The notes under the pieces: generated by a model
What the model saw: only the letters and a program-made list of their open reading frames with translations
The model's database searches: none
What the model was told of the DNA's origin: nothing
Origin: Bacillus sp. Xin1
Lineage (GTDB): Bacteria; Bacillota; Bacilli; Bacillales; Bacillaceae_G
Assembly: GCF_013314535.1 (NCBI RefSeq)
Contig: NZ_JABUAE010000029.1
Location: forward strand, 1 to 60,148
Direction: 5' to 3'
DNA length: 60,148 bases
In this document: positions 1 to 8,836 of the stretch, piece after piece
Position numbering within the stretch: the stretch's first letter is position 1
Layout of the letters: each line of letters starts with the position of its first letter
Program-made: the position numbers and the translations under genes

Positions 1-117
1 CTGTTCAACCTCCTACAGCAAAACGGACGAAAATCTCATAGGTATGAGAAGAAAACAGTCTTTGATATATTAGGTGTCGTTTACAATTGTACCATGCCTG
101 ATAATCAAGCGGCTTAA
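1..117 (+). pseudogene. C-terminal end of a gene entering from the left edge
   Basis: Frame 1 is open from the first base to a TAA at 115-117, giving 38 codons without a start, so it is either the end of a gene lying outside the window or a stump. The visible part contains [18 protein letters not shown]. The basic, aromatic tail is reminiscent of IS4-family transposase C-termini, but that is only an impression. A short hairpin (AAACCC/GGGTTT, about 126-152) follows the stop and could terminate transcription. Confidence 0.4.
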
Positions 118-229
118 ATCAAAAAAATGAAACCCATTAGGGTTTATTTCGTATACAAATCTTTAAATTCCCTACACGTAGCCTTTTAAAAAAAGAAACA
201 CCCTCTACTATAATTGACGTTGTATGAGC

Positions 230-258
230 TTAGCTTGATAGCGATGTGGATTCTCCCC
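230..258. repeat. solo end of a bcr1-like repeat
   Basis: Reads TTAGCTTGAT-AGCGATGTGG followed by a C-rich end. Its reverse complement, CCACATCGCTATCAAGCTAA, matches the ends of the other bcr1-like copies in this window with about one mismatch in 20. The rest of the element is not recognisable. It lies just downstream of the acetyltransferase stop. Confidence 0.45.
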
Positions 259-310
259 TAAACTAATGACCTTTTCTCCTTTTCCATAGTTTCGAATTAG
301 GTCGGGATCT

Positions 311-814
311 CTAAAGATCGCGTACGTTCCAAACAATCTCACCGCGCTCGTCCCACGTACTGTGATGCCGCTCAAATCCTATCTTCTCTAGCACCCGAAA
401 GGACGCAACATTCCAAGCGCGTACAGTCGACCAAAGTCTGTGGCGCCCGGTAGCAATCGCAGCGTCCAGCACAACGGATGCTGCCTCAGTCGCATAGCCT
501 TTACGATGAACACTGCGGAACAACTCGTATGCGATCTCCGGCTCTTCAAGTGTGGAACGACCGATAATCAAGCCACAGTATCCGATGAAATCGCCTTCGT
601 CTCGTCGGCGAATAGTGAGAAGGGAAATGCCATTTTCGACTGCTCTCTTGCGCATCTCGATAAGCTGGCTACGAACGGCGTCAAGGGTTGGCATGTCCAC
701 ACCACGTTCGCCAATTAATTTTCTCATCCAGGCTGAATCGGATTCCTCCCACATACTCAGGTCAAGTCGTTCAGTTTTCAGCTGGAACGCCATAGCTTTA
801 AATAAAGCTGTCAT
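311..814 (-). CDS. GNAT family N-acetyltransferase (RimJ/RimL-like)
   Basis: A 167-residue protein of the length and pattern of single-domain GNAT acetyltransferases, which move an acetyl group from acetyl-CoA to an amine. The central RKGYATEAASVVLDAA stretch fits the acetyl-CoA pyrophosphate-binding loop and its helix, and NVASFRVLEKIGF is the usual motif B. The N-terminal KTERLDLSMW is typical of the RimJ/RimL subgroup. The start has an AGGAGG site at good spacing. Base composition is clearly more GC-rich than the neighbouring genes, which suggests recent transfer. The substrate cannot be told from sequence; resistance or protein N-terminal acetylation are both possible. Confidence 0.85.
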   Translation of the reverse strand: MTALFKAMAFQLKTERLDLSMWEESDSAWMRKLIGERGVDMPTLDAVRSQLIEMRKRAVENGISLLTIRRRDEGDFIGYCGLIIGRSTLEEPEIAYELFRSVHRKGYATEAASVVLDAAIATGRHRLWSTVRAWNVASFRVLEKIGFERHHSTWDERGEIVWNVRDL

Positions 815-1353
815 AGTGGAAACCTCCTAGTTATGTCACTGCACTCATAATAGCTTCGCACCTCATCACTACATCAGGTTGGAAACCCGGTTGATTCGCG
901 AATCTATTTTCCAACTCTCTCGAGAGTTTATAGCAACAGTATATAAAAAAATAGTGTTATTTTATGCATAAGCAATTCCCCTACAAAATAGACCTTTTTA
1001 TCAAACTTTTTTACTAATTATCAAGCTTTATTATAAATTATCAAACTTTATTTTAAATCTACAATATGATATTTAAAGAAGTTAGAAATTACAATTACAG
1101 TAGAAAACCCTTTTGTAGCTTTAGAATAAAGATTGATCAAATTAATACTAATAGCCTTGATAAACAAGCAAAAAGAAAGAGCGTGTTTTGAAAAAAGATT
1201 AATCAAAACACGCTCTTAATATATTTTATTGAATCATTCTTTTATAAAAAAGTTTGATCATTTCCTTTCTATGTAGCTTCACAATTGCGCTCGAAAGTTG
1301 AAGAATGAAATTAAAACTTTTCCCAAGGTAATCTTTAGCTGTCTATGCAAAAT
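815..1353. other. intergenic region with terminator and short repeats
   Basis: No coding frame is supported here. The stretch holds three tandem variants of a short motif (TTATCAAACTTTATTTTAAA type, about 995-1055), another related copy at about 1115-1135 (TAGAATAAAGATTGATCAA), one near 1245-1262, and the strong hairpin listed separately. Confidence 0.5.
1177..1217 (-). terminator. strong hairpin, likely terminator
   Basis: A perfect 14-bp stem, AAGAGCGTGTTTTG (1177-1190) with CAAAACACGCTCTT (1204-1217), around a 13-nt loop. The minus-strand reading ends DUF4256 transcription about 140 bp after its stop; the plus reading is followed by an AT-rich tail without a clean T-run. Confidence 0.6.
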
Positions 1354-1923
<570 letters not shown>

Positions 1924-2342
1924 GCTAGTTTCCTCCTTATTGTTATTACTCATAATGGTTTAAGTATATATAAATATTTGTTTTATAGTAAATCATTTAA
2001 ATAATTATGTGAATTCAGTTTACAATAAATTATATAATTTAGTAAATCCATTTCCTCACAATCTGACCCTTTAACGGAACAACTTATTGTCACTCAACAA
2101 TTCCTTAATCTACCTTTTATTCAGATGTTCTTTTTCTTTTAGTCATAAAAACACCCCTTCAGACATAAATGTCCAAAAGGGTATAGCTTCGCAACTTTTT
2201 TCAAAAAACAGATTGAACATAAAACAATCATCATTCCACTCATTATGACAGGTTGGACTTTATACATATTGGGATACAAAAGATTCTCCAAAACATCATA
2301 ATATTGTTACCCTTATTTCTAAATAAATGAGGCTAGTTCTCT
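1924..2342. other. AT-rich intergenic region
   Basis: Nothing coding is seen. A hairpin-like stretch at about 2155-2181 (CCCTT..GACAT..ATGTC..AAGGG) could be a terminator for either neighbour. Confidence 0.4.
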
Positions 2343-3017
2343 TTATTTTTTAATAGATATATTACATTCCCCTTGTCTATTTATCTCAATCTGTTTTTTG
2401 TGATCAACTTCTATTATTAACGGATGAACTTCTGCATCTACATCCGAGAAAAACCATCGGCGCCCTGATGGCCCTAATAATAAGTAGACTCCGTTTTCTC
2501 CCATAAACTGAAAACCATTACTTAACGCTTCTCCGTCTCTTACCAGAATCCCATGGTTTATTAATCGCTTCCCTACTTTAAGAACTTCATCTGTCGTCAA
2601 ACTCATTTCACTCACATTTAATATTGAATCAATAGAGAAAGGTTCATTACTTTCTGAAGATGTCGTATGTCTAGAGATAAACTCTACTATATTCCCCGCT
2701 GGGTCCATAAGATAGAACGAATGTGCATTCGAACGTGAAAAATATACTTCATCCGCTCCATCCTCTACATTTAAAACGAATTTCTTTTTTGCCCATTCTT
2801 TCGCTTCAGCAAATTGATTGGATGGTATATTGAACGCAAAATGATAAAACGGCTTCGTGTTTGAATGACTTTTACGAAATTCTAATTCACTCTCTCCTAC
2901 TTGAATGCTAAAACTCGCTTCATCACTATGTATTAGCTGAAAACTTAATGAATTATTATAAAACTTTCTCATTTCTTCTAAAGTATTACTGTATAAAGTA
3001 ACTTTATTAATCAACAT
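2343..3017 (-). CDS. VOC family (glyoxalase/bleomycin-resistance fold) protein
   Basis: A 224-residue protein of the vicinal oxygen chelate superfamily. The N-terminal half reads as one complete beta-alpha-beta-beta-beta unit (LINKVTLYSNTLEEMRKFY..., then FHFAFNIPS-like and YLMDPAGNIVEFI, the usual metal-binding Glu region). The C-terminal half is a divergent second unit ending in short beta strands. A GTG nine bases upstream overlaps the AAGGAGGTG ribosome site, so the ATG at 3017 is the real start. It is divergent from fabHB. The substrate is unknown; dioxygenase, glyoxalase and drug-binding members all exist. Confidence 0.8.
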   Translation of the reverse strand: MLINKVTLYSNTLEEMRKFYNNSLSFQLIHSDEASFSIQVGESELEFRKSHSNTKPFYHFAFNIPSNQFAEAKEWAKKKFVLNVEDGADEVYFSRSNAHSFYLMDPAGNIVEFISRHTTSSESNEPFSIDSILNVSEMSLTTDEVLKVGKRLINHGILVRDGEALSNGFQFMGENGVYLLLGPSGRRWFFSDVDAEVHPLIIEVDHKKQIEINRQGECNISIKK

Positions 3018-3086
3018 TATAAACACCTCCTTCTATTTCAATTTTATATTCAGATTCTATAATGAATACCTTAATTTTACAAATAA

Positions 3087-3115
3087 TTGAATTAATCGGA
3101 AAACTAACTTATAAT
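3087..3115 (+). promoter_or_regulatory. sigma-A promoter of fabHB
   Basis: TTGAAT (3087-3092), a 17-nt spacer, then a perfect TATAAT (3110-3115). Spacing and boxes fit a housekeeping promoter starting at about 3122. Confidence 0.75.
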
Positions 3116-3118
3116 TAT

Positions 3119-3143
3119 AACTAAGTATTAAAACCTAGTATCA
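3119..3143 (+). promoter_or_regulatory. possible FapR-type operator at the fabHB start site
   Basis: Two similar half-sites, AACTAAGTATTA and CCTAGTATCA, lie over the predicted transcription start. FapR, the malonyl-CoA-sensing repressor of Bacillus lipid synthesis, is known to control fabHB and binds TTAGTA-type half-sites. The match is partial, so this is a suggestion only. Confidence 0.35.
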
Positions 3144-3158
3144 AAAGAGGGTATTTTT

Positions 3159-4139
3159 ATGAATTCAAAAGCGCGAATTACAGCTGTTGGGACTTATATA
3201 CCTGAGAAAGTTCTATCAAATAAAGATTTATCAAACCTTGTGGAAACGACAGATGAATGGATTGTACAGCGGACTGGTATGCATGAACGAAGAATTACTT
3301 CCCCTGAAGAATTCTCTACAACATTATGTATCCGAGCAGTACAAAACTTAATCGACCGATTCCAAGTTTCTCTTGATGACGTTGATTGTATTATTGTCGC
3401 AACTGCTACACCTGATTACATGTTTCCAAATACCGTAAGTCAAGTTCAGGCTCATTTTGAAATACCTCGTACAGGAGCAATTGATCTAAGTGCAGCTTGT
3501 GCTGGATTTGTATATGGATTGATTGTTGCCAACGGCCTCATTACTTCCGGGACTAACAAAAAGATACTTGTGATTGGAGCTGAAACCCTTTCAAAAATCA
3601 CAGATTATAGCGACCGCACAACTTGCATTCTGTTCGGGGACGGCGCTGGTGCAGCTCTTGTAGAATATGATGAAAACAATCCAAGCTTCTTAGGAACTCA
3701 TATGGGATCTAAAGGTTCTGGCGGAATTAACTTATATCAAACCGCCTTATCCAAAACAATGAATGGAACCCCATTACAAGATACACCTTACCTCGTGCAA
3801 AACGGACGAGCTGTTTACAAATGGGCCGTAAACACAGTTCCACAAGGCGTACAAGAATTACTAGAAAAAAATCATTTAGATGTAACAGATGTTGATTGGT
3901 TTATTCCGCATAGCGTTAATTTAAGGATGATTGAATCCATTTGTGAACGAACTGGCATTTCTCTTGATAACACACTTATGAGTCTACAATATTGTGGAAA
4001 TACTTCTGCTGCTTCTATCCCTCTAGCACTTGATATCGGATTAAAGGATAGAAAAATTAAGAATGGTGATACTTTACTTTTATACGGATTTGGTGGAGGA
4101 CTTGTACATGCGGGACTTATTTTAAAATGGAATATATAA
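3159..4139 (+). CDS. fabHB: beta-ketoacyl-ACP synthase III (FabH), second paralogue type
   Basis: A 326-residue condensing enzyme that starts fatty acid synthesis by joining an acyl-CoA primer to malonyl-ACP. The three catalytic residues are visible: Cys in DLSAACAGF, His in IPHSVNLRM and Asn in YCGNTSAAS; the C-terminal GFGGGLVHAG loop is typical. The DEWIVQRTGMHERRI motif near the N-terminus is shared with B. subtilis FabHB (YhfB), and standing alone outside a fab operon also fits FabHB. Bacillus FabH paralogues prefer branched-chain primers. It has its own promoter and a strong terminator. Confidence 0.92.
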   Translation: MNSKARITAVGTYIPEKVLSNKDLSNLVETTDEWIVQRTGMHERRITSPEEFSTTLCIRAVQNLIDRFQVSLDDVDCIIVATATPDYMFPNTVSQVQAHFEIPRTGAIDLSAACAGFVYGLIVANGLITSGTNKKILVIGAETLSKITDYSDRTTCILFGDGAGAALVEYDENNPSFLGTHMGSKGSGGINLYQTALSKTMNGTPLQDTPYLVQNGRAVYKWAVNTVPQGVQELLEKNHLDVTDVDWFIPHSVNLRMIESICERTGISLDNTLMSLQYCGNTSAASIPLALDIGLKDRKIKNGDTLLLYGFGGGLVHAGLILKWNI

Positions 4140-4142
4140 CAG

Positions 4143-4175
4143 AAAGGCTGATGTCTTATTACATCAGCCTTTTCT
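4143..4175 (+). terminator. terminator of fabHB
   Basis: A 12-bp perfect stem, AAAGGCTGATGT (4143-4154) with ACATCAGCCTTT (4161-4172), followed by T-rich sequence. Confidence 0.9.
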
Positions 4176-4224
4176 ATTCCTTATATTGTATAATGAACGT
4201 AATACTAAAAAGGAGAGTAATTAT

Positions 4225-5262
4225 ATGACATTAGGAACATTACATATATATGAAAGAATGAAGAAATATTCTGTAACTGGACTAAGCTTAGCTATGATTC
4301 GTGACGGAAAATTAGAACACACTGAAAGCTTTGGATCACTTGAATCGGGGACAGCTAGAGAAGTGAACATAAATTCTATTTTCAACGCTTGTTCCATAAG
4401 TAAATTCCTTACAGCAATGCTCGTATTGAAATTAACAGACCAAGGAATACTAGATTTAGATGATGATGTGAATAATAGGCTTACCTCATGGAAAGTTCCT
4501 GAAAATCAATTTACTCTTGATAAAAAAATTACATTACGAAATCTATTAAGTCATCAATCAGGAATCATTGATCCGCCTGAAAGCTTTGATATATATCATT
4601 CCGCAAAAGGTAACCCTACCATTCTTCAAATTCTTCAAGGGCACACATCTTATTGCCCAGTCCCAATTGAGATTCAGCATGAACCAGAAAGCACCTTTCA
4701 CTATTCAGACGCTGGATATTGTATAATAGAACAACTCATAGAAGACGTTACCGGAGAACCTTTTGATCTATTATTACAAAAGTTCATATTTGAACCTTTA
4801 CATATGAATAACAGTACACTCTTGTATCCTAAGCAAAATATCACAAATGATCGTTTTGCTTGTGGTCATGATAAAAACGGACATGTAGTAGAGGGGAAAT
4901 ATCCGTTCTACCCATATTCAGCTGCTGCAGGAGTTTGGTCAACTCCGACAGATTTAGCCGCTTTAGTAATTGAAATCATCCAGTCTTTACAAGGAAATAG
5001 TAAACTCGGTCTTTCCTCAAAAATAACAGAAGAAATGATTTCTCCACAAGGTTGTTCAAAGTGGACTGGATTAGGTGTATTTCTAGACAATCCAAATCAA
5101 GAGATAGAAATTTCGTCACTTGGCTGGGACGTTGGATTTCAATGCATGATGGATGCATATCCTTATAGAGGTACTGGCGCTGTCATTATGACAAACTCGG
5201 ATTTAGGTGTTCATCAAAACGAAGGAATGATTGGAGAGATTGTTAACTTATTAAAACTATAG
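4225..5262 (+). CDS. serine hydrolase of the beta-lactamase / penicillin-binding family
   Basis: A 345-residue protein of the class C beta-lactamase-like fold (Pfam Beta-lactamase), which covers esterases, D-amino peptidases and PBP-related proteins. The S-x-x-K nucleophile motif is SISK in FNACSISKFLTA, followed by LLSHQSGI and the second motif YSDAGY. No clear signal peptide is present, so a cytoplasmic esterase or peptidase role is more likely than penicillin resistance. A TTG start 39 bases upstream is possible, but AAAAAGGAGAG stands at good distance before the ATG at 4225. It is monocistronic, ended by a hairpin. Confidence 0.85.
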   Translation: MTLGTLHIYERMKKYSVTGLSLAMIRDGKLEHTESFGSLESGTAREVNINSIFNACSISKFLTAMLVLKLTDQGILDLDDDVNNRLTSWKVPENQFTLDKKITLRNLLSHQSGIIDPPESFDIYHSAKGNPTILQILQGHTSYCPVPIEIQHEPESTFHYSDAGYCIIEQLIEDVTGEPFDLLLQKFIFEPLHMNNSTLLYPKQNITNDRFACGHDKNGHVVEGKYPFYPYSAAAGVWSTPTDLAALVIEIIQSLQGNSKLGLSSKITEEMISPQGCSKWTGLGVFLDNPNQEIEISSLGWDVGFQCMMDAYPYRGTGAVIMTNSDLGVHQNEGMIGEIVNLLKL

Positions 5263-5287
5263 AAAGCTTTAGTAAAAGGGCTATAAT

Positions 5288-5316
5288 AAAAAAGCTAGCA
5301 AAAGACTAGCTTTTTT
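5288..5316 (+). terminator. terminator
   Basis: AAAGCTAG (5291-5298) pairs with CTAGCTTT (5306-5313), with A-run before and T-run after, so it can act in both directions between the hydrolase and the DUF4180 gene. Confidence 0.85.
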
Positions 5317-5346
5317 CGTTCTGACAAGAAATATAAAAATCCAATA

Positions 5347-5712
5347 CTATACAGAGTGAAGAGCACTTAAAGCAGATTCTTCATCTCTTAAAAAGAATAC
5401 TGCCTTTCCTTTATTACATTCATATATAAAATCCGCAAGACTTTCACTATTATATACACTGAAATCCCCAACAATAGCTAATTTCACTCCATAGTTCATA
5501 TACTTTTGTAAAATTTCACCCGCTAGATGAGTTCTTAAATTGAAAAATTCCTCTGTAATATTGATTTTGTGAATCAATATTTTTTGACAATCATGCTCAT
5601 AATTGATGGATGCCATTAAGTCTAATGCCCCTTGTACATCCTCTATTACGATATCAGTACTTTCTATAATAGCAACTTTAGAATTTTCTTTTTCATGAAC
5701 ACGTATTTCCAT
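5347..5712 (-). CDS. DUF4180 domain protein
   Basis: A 121-residue protein of the DUF4180 family (STAS-like alpha/beta length and pattern). Conserved blocks are the N-terminal VAIIEST-DIVIEDVQGALDLM, the KILIHKINITEEFFNL centre, LAIVGDFS and the C-terminal NKGKAVFFLRDEESAL. No catalytic residues are known. A GGTGGGGAT site precedes the ATG. It is followed at a 37-bp distance upstream by a small gene on the same strand, so the two may be cotranscribed. Confidence 0.8.
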   Translation of the reverse strand: MEIRVHEKENSKVAIIESTDIVIEDVQGALDLMASINYEHDCQKILIHKINITEEFFNLRTHLAGEILQKYMNYGVKLAIVGDFSVYNSESLADFIYECNKGKAVFFLRDEESALSALHSV

Positions 5713-5749
5713 CTATATCCCCACCTAACATTTCATTCTTCTTTTTTCT

Positions 5750-5998
5750 TTATACAATATTTTTTGCTACAATTTTCAAATGCTCCGGCGCAATCATTTC
5801 CTTTATGTTTTCTTGAAAGTCCTCATGAAGCATTTCTTCAAGATGCTCTAATGACACTTCAAGAGGTGTACACTCTAAGGTATCAATGTTTAATAAAGAA
5901 TAATGTTCTTTTTTCTTTATTACTAAATATTTATTTTCTTCCGTTATAAGTAAAGAACCCAATCGAACCCCAAGTAAGCGTTGATCATCAAATTTCAT
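5750..5998 (-). CDS. small hypothetical protein, 82 residues
   Basis: Not recognised. It begins MKFDDQRLLGVRLGSLLITEE and continues with alternating beta-like and charged helical stretches (LEVSLEHLEEMLHEDF). No membrane segment, signal peptide or cysteine is present. An AGAGAGGGAT site stands before the ATG, and it reads toward the DUF4180 gene with 37 bp between, so the pair may form an operon. Confidence 0.6.
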   Translation of the reverse strand: MKFDDQRLLGVRLGSLLITEENKYLVIKKKEHYSLLNIDTLECTPLEVSLEHLEEMLHEDFQENIKEMIAPEHLKIVAKNIV

Positions 5999-6342
5999 AT
6001 TCTATCCCTCTCTCTATATTGATAGATATACTATAGGAGTAACAAACTTTACATAATTTAACAACTGTATACATACTATGAATTTATCATAATTTATTTC
6101 AAAAAAATACAAAAAATTATCGCTATTATTTCTTAAGATAAAACTCACACGACACATTTCACATACAATATTCTTAATTCTCCATATATTTCGGTGTAAA
6201 AAACTTTCTCAACATATAGAGATCACTTTTTTGTTTTCGGAATTATCAGAATACGATACAATAGATGTAATCAAGTTTTACCTCTCCTAATTGATGTACA
6301 TATATTTTGATCGGTACACTTTGTGACCGATCCTTTTTTTGT
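5999..6342. other. intergenic region
   Basis: AT-rich, no coding frame supported. It contains only the terminator listed next. Confidence 0.4.
6309..6340 (+). terminator. hairpin with T-run
   Basis: GATCGGT (6309-6315) pairs with ACCGATC (6326-6332), followed on the plus strand by eight T residues. No plus-strand gene lies directly upstream, so it may also serve the minus-strand flavoprotein ending at 6343 or be a relic. Confidence 0.6.
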
Positions 6343-7395
6343 TTATGAAAGTTCCTCTTCTTCCCTTTCAATCATTGAAAACACAAATTCTGCATCTCGT
6401 CCCACCCCGCAAAGAAGCGCGGACCCTCTTTGATGCTGCCAAGGTAATCCAATATAGTATAACCCTTTCACCCCGCTTATCCCTCTCGTATGAATCGGTA
6501 ACCCTGCTTGATTCACTGCACCTTCTATTTCAATCCACTGGTAATCTGGTATAAACCCTGTAGACCAGACTACATTCTGAACATGGCATGTGCTATCATC
6601 TGAAAAGATTGCTTTATTCTGCAATGTATTTACTATCTTTGGTTTCACTGTTATTCGCCCCTGACGAATCAACTCCCTACATTCAAAACCAAATATAGGA
6701 TCTTTCCGCTTATGAAACCATCTTCCCCGCCTTGTATTGGTTCCGGCATATAATAGACCTATTTTTTCCAGCCAAGCAAAAATACTTTTCCCCATTATTT
6801 GTAGTGGAAGAAATGTAAAAGGATGGCTCACTGCAATCGTAACCTCGCGAGACTCTGCAAGTTCTACTGCGATTTGTGTACCAGAGTTCCCCCCTCCAAC
6901 GACAAGAACTGGCCCTTCAGGAATTTGTTTTGGTGATTGATATTGTGAAGAATGGATTTGAAAAATATCATTGGAAAGATTTTGAGAAATGGAAGGAATA
7001 AATGGCCTTTGAAAAGCACCTGATGCGATAATCACCCGTTTAGCTTGTAGAATTTCTTTAGAAGTGTAGACTTCAAACTCATGTCCCTTCTTTCTTATTT
7101 TTGAAACATCCGTATTTAGCCTCACCGGTATGGAAAAATGATTCGCATACACTTCTAAATAATTTGCAATTTCATCTTTACTAGGAAATTCATTTTGATT
7201 TCCATTTAAATTCATACCTGGCAATGCACAGTAGCCTCTTGGCGTAAACAATTGTAAAGAATCGTATCGGTTTCTCCATGAATCACCAATTCTTTTTTCT
7301 CCATCTAATAATACAAAGTTATAATTTCCTTGCCGCAAATAATACCCCATAGCTAACCCTGCTTGACCAGCTCCTACTATAATTACGTCTAACAT
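6343..7395 (-). CDS. CzcO-like FAD/NAD(P)-dependent oxidoreductase
   Basis: A 350-residue two-dinucleotide-binding-domain flavoprotein of the FMO / CzcO type. The FAD-binding motif GAGQAGLAMGYYL is at residues 7-19 and the NADPH-binding motif GGGNSGTQIAVEL is near residue 167; the WSTGFIPDY stretch is typical of the family. The FxGxxxH fingerprint of true Baeyer-Villiger enzymes is not seen. In B. subtilis a related gene (czcO/trkA) sits with the metal exporter czcD under the ArsR-family repressor CzrA. No exporter is present here, but an operator of that type lies directly upstream. Confidence 0.85.
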   Translation of the reverse strand: MLDVIIVGAGQAGLAMGYYLRQGNYNFVLLDGEKRIGDSWRNRYDSLQLFTPRGYCALPGMNLNGNQNEFPSKDEIANYLEVYANHFSIPVRLNTDVSKIRKKGHEFEVYTSKEILQAKRVIIASGAFQRPFIPSISQNLSNDIFQIHSSQYQSPKQIPEGPVLVVGGGNSGTQIAVELAESREVTIAVSHPFTFLPLQIMGKSIFAWLEKIGLLYAGTNTRRGRWFHKRKDPIFGFECRELIRQGRITVKPKIVNTLQNKAIFSDDSTCHVQNVVWSTGFIPDYQWIEIEGAVNQAGLPIHTRGISGVKGLYYIGLPWQHQRGSALLCGVGRDAEFVFSMIEREEEELS

Positions 7396-7420
7396 TTTTA
7401 TCCCCTCGTTTCATCACTCA

Positions 7421-7456
7421 AAACATATGAACATTTGCTCATATGTTCATATGTTT
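7421..7456 (-). promoter_or_regulatory. ArsR/SmtB-type operator upstream of the CzcO-like gene
   Basis: ATATGAACATTTGCTCATAT (7425-7444) is a near-perfect 8-4-8 inverted repeat of the kind bound by ArsR/SmtB metal sensors such as CzrA, and a further GTTCATATGTTT extends it so that AAACATATGAAC (7421-7432) and GTTCATATGTTT (7445-7456) form a perfect 12-bp outer repeat. Its position 26 bp before the start codon fits repression. Confidence 0.6.
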
Positions 7457-7525
7457 TGTTCCATCATATCCATTTTCTTTTTACAAATCAAGGGAAATAA
7501 CACCATTTATAATTGAATTATACAC

Positions 7526-7581
7526 AAAAAAGAGACACTTAATAATTAAGAAATTTCTTCATCATCAAGTATCTCTTTTTT
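7526..7581 (-). terminator. terminator of the Crp/Fnr gene
   Basis: An outer stem of AAAAAAGAGA-x-ACTT with AAGT-x-TCTCTTTTTT encloses an AT-rich loop and overlaps the stop codon region of the regulator gene. Confidence 0.6.
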
Positions 7582-8271
7582 ATTTATAAACATCAGCTCC
7601 AAGCTCTTTTAAACGATCTATATTTATCACTTCAAAGCAACCGTTATTCTTTCTTATTATCCTTTTATCACAAAGGGTATTTAACGTTCGCAATAAATGC
7701 CTATAACTTGTTCCTAGCAATTCCGATGTCTCAGTTAAATTCCCATTAAATATAATTCTTTGTTCATTATGAGTAAGGCTTTCCCCAGTGGCAAGAATGT
7801 AACTTGCTAGTCTATTCTCCAAAGGATATAGTAAATTAATCGTGCTGTTTTTAGAAAGTCTATTTAACTTATGAGATAAGGAGCCACAAATATACCGTAA
7901 AAAAGTTGCATCCTGAAGTAACCTTTCTCTCACCTTTTCTAAAGGGATTCCAATGCAATAAGAATCTACCATCACTTGTACATTTGAAGCTGTTTTTTGC
8001 GAGTGAATTAATTCAACATCCCCCAATATTTGCAAGTTATCATAGAAACATAACAATACAGACTTCCCGTTACTTAATGTATTATACGCCTTCGCTTTTC
8101 CTTCAACAAAAAAATACAGATAATGAATATCTCATTCTCCTTACAAATATGTTCATTCTTTTTAAAGAGTAATAATTCCATATATGATTTCATGTCATTG
8201 CTAAAAAACGATTCAATATTATTCTGCTTAACAAACTCATCTAACTTATATGAATTACATATTTTCTTCAT
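7580..8271 (-). pseudogene. Crp/Fnr (YeiL-like) transcriptional regulator, frameshifted
   Basis: The two reading frames together make one Crp/Fnr-family regulator of about 229 residues: an N-terminal cyclic-nucleotide-binding-like sensor and a C-terminal helix-turn-helix (NLTETSELLGTSYRHLLRTLNTL). The upstream frame starts at 8271 (MKKICNSYK, with GGTGGGGGAT ahead). Between the GAG codon at 8131-8133 and the ATT at 8126-8128 only two bases remain; adding one restores IHYLYFFVEGKAKAY. The downstream ATG at 8056 is internal and has no ribosome site. It faces the YdcZ pair across a palindromic operator, the usual arrangement for this regulator. Confidence 0.75.
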
Positions 8272-8324
8272 ACATCCCCCACCCTTATAACTCATTTTCA
8301 TTATAAAGAAAATTTCTTCCTTTC

Positions 8325-8344
8325 ACTATGACATATGTCATAGT
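8325..8344. promoter_or_regulatory. 20-bp perfect palindrome, Crp/Fnr-type operator
   Basis: ACTATGACATATGTCATAGT contains TATGA-N6-TCATA, the same geometry as the Crp half-site pattern TGTGA-N6-TCACA. It lies between the divergent regulator and the transporter pair, 56 bp before the transporter start. Confidence 0.65.
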
Positions 8345-8399
8345 AGCTCACGATTTAATCATGATACATTACATGTAAATTTGTAAGGAGGAAACGTCA

Positions 8400-8822
8400 T
8401 TGTATAATTTACTCTCAATTATTATAGGTGCTCTTATTGCCATTATGATTCCTCTAAATGGGATCTTATCTGAAATGACGGGTAACTATATGTCTAGTGT
8501 GATAATTCATATCGTTGAGTTAGTTGGCATTGTCATTGTTTTACTCGCTAGCAAATCTAAGCTTCGTATGCAAAAAGGGATACCACTTTATCTTTATAGC
8601 GCAGGAGCCATTGGTGTATTTACTGTACTGTTTAGTAATATAAGCTTCACAGCACTTGGCGTGTCTATCACCATCGCTTTAAGTTTACTCGGGCAATCCG
8701 TTTCTTCTATTATTATCGATCATTTCGGCTTATTAGGTATGAAAGTCGTGAAATTTGAAAAGAAAAAAATGTTTGGATTACTTCTGATTTCTTCGGGAAT
8801 TGTTGTAATGACTATTTTTTAA
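8400..8822 (+). CDS. YdcZ/DUF606 family DMT-type membrane protein, first subunit
   Basis: A 140-residue integral membrane protein with about five hydrophobic segments, of the DUF606/YdcZ group within the drug/metabolite transporter superfamily. The start is TTG at 8400, with AAGGAGG eight bases ahead; no better ATG exists. The N-terminal IIIGALIAIMIPLNGILSE and the C-terminal LLLISSGIVVM helices are characteristic. These proteins usually come in pairs of half-size subunits, as here. The transported substrate is unknown. Expression is probably controlled by the divergent Crp/Fnr gene. Confidence 0.8.
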   Translation: MYNLLSIIIGALIAIMIPLNGILSEMTGNYMSSVIIHIVELVGIVIVLLASKSKLRMQKGIPLYLYSAGAIGVFTVLFSNISFTALGVSITIALSLLGQSVSSIIIDHFGLLGMKVVKFEKKKMFGLLLISSGIVVMTIF

Positions 8823-8836
8823 CGGAGGATCGAATT

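Noticed and set aside
213-310. A short coding tail (NYGKGEKVISLGENPHRY) after the acetyltransferase
   Set aside because: Much of the reading runs through sequence matching the bcr1 end (CCACATCGCTATCAAGCTAA), which explains it better than a protein fragment.
440-830. Two 92-codon plus-strand frames over the acetyltransferase
   Set aside because: Both are antisense shadows of a well-supported GNAT gene in GC-richer DNA.
4225-5262. An AmpC-type resistance beta-lactamase
   Set aside because: No signal peptide and only the general S-x-x-K and YSD motifs; the family includes many esterases and peptidases.
7580-8056. A separate 158-residue HTH protein starting at the ATG at 8056
   Set aside because: The ATG is internal to the Crp/Fnr reading and has no ribosome site; upstream sequence in the same frame is clearly coding, so it is part of the frameshifted gene.
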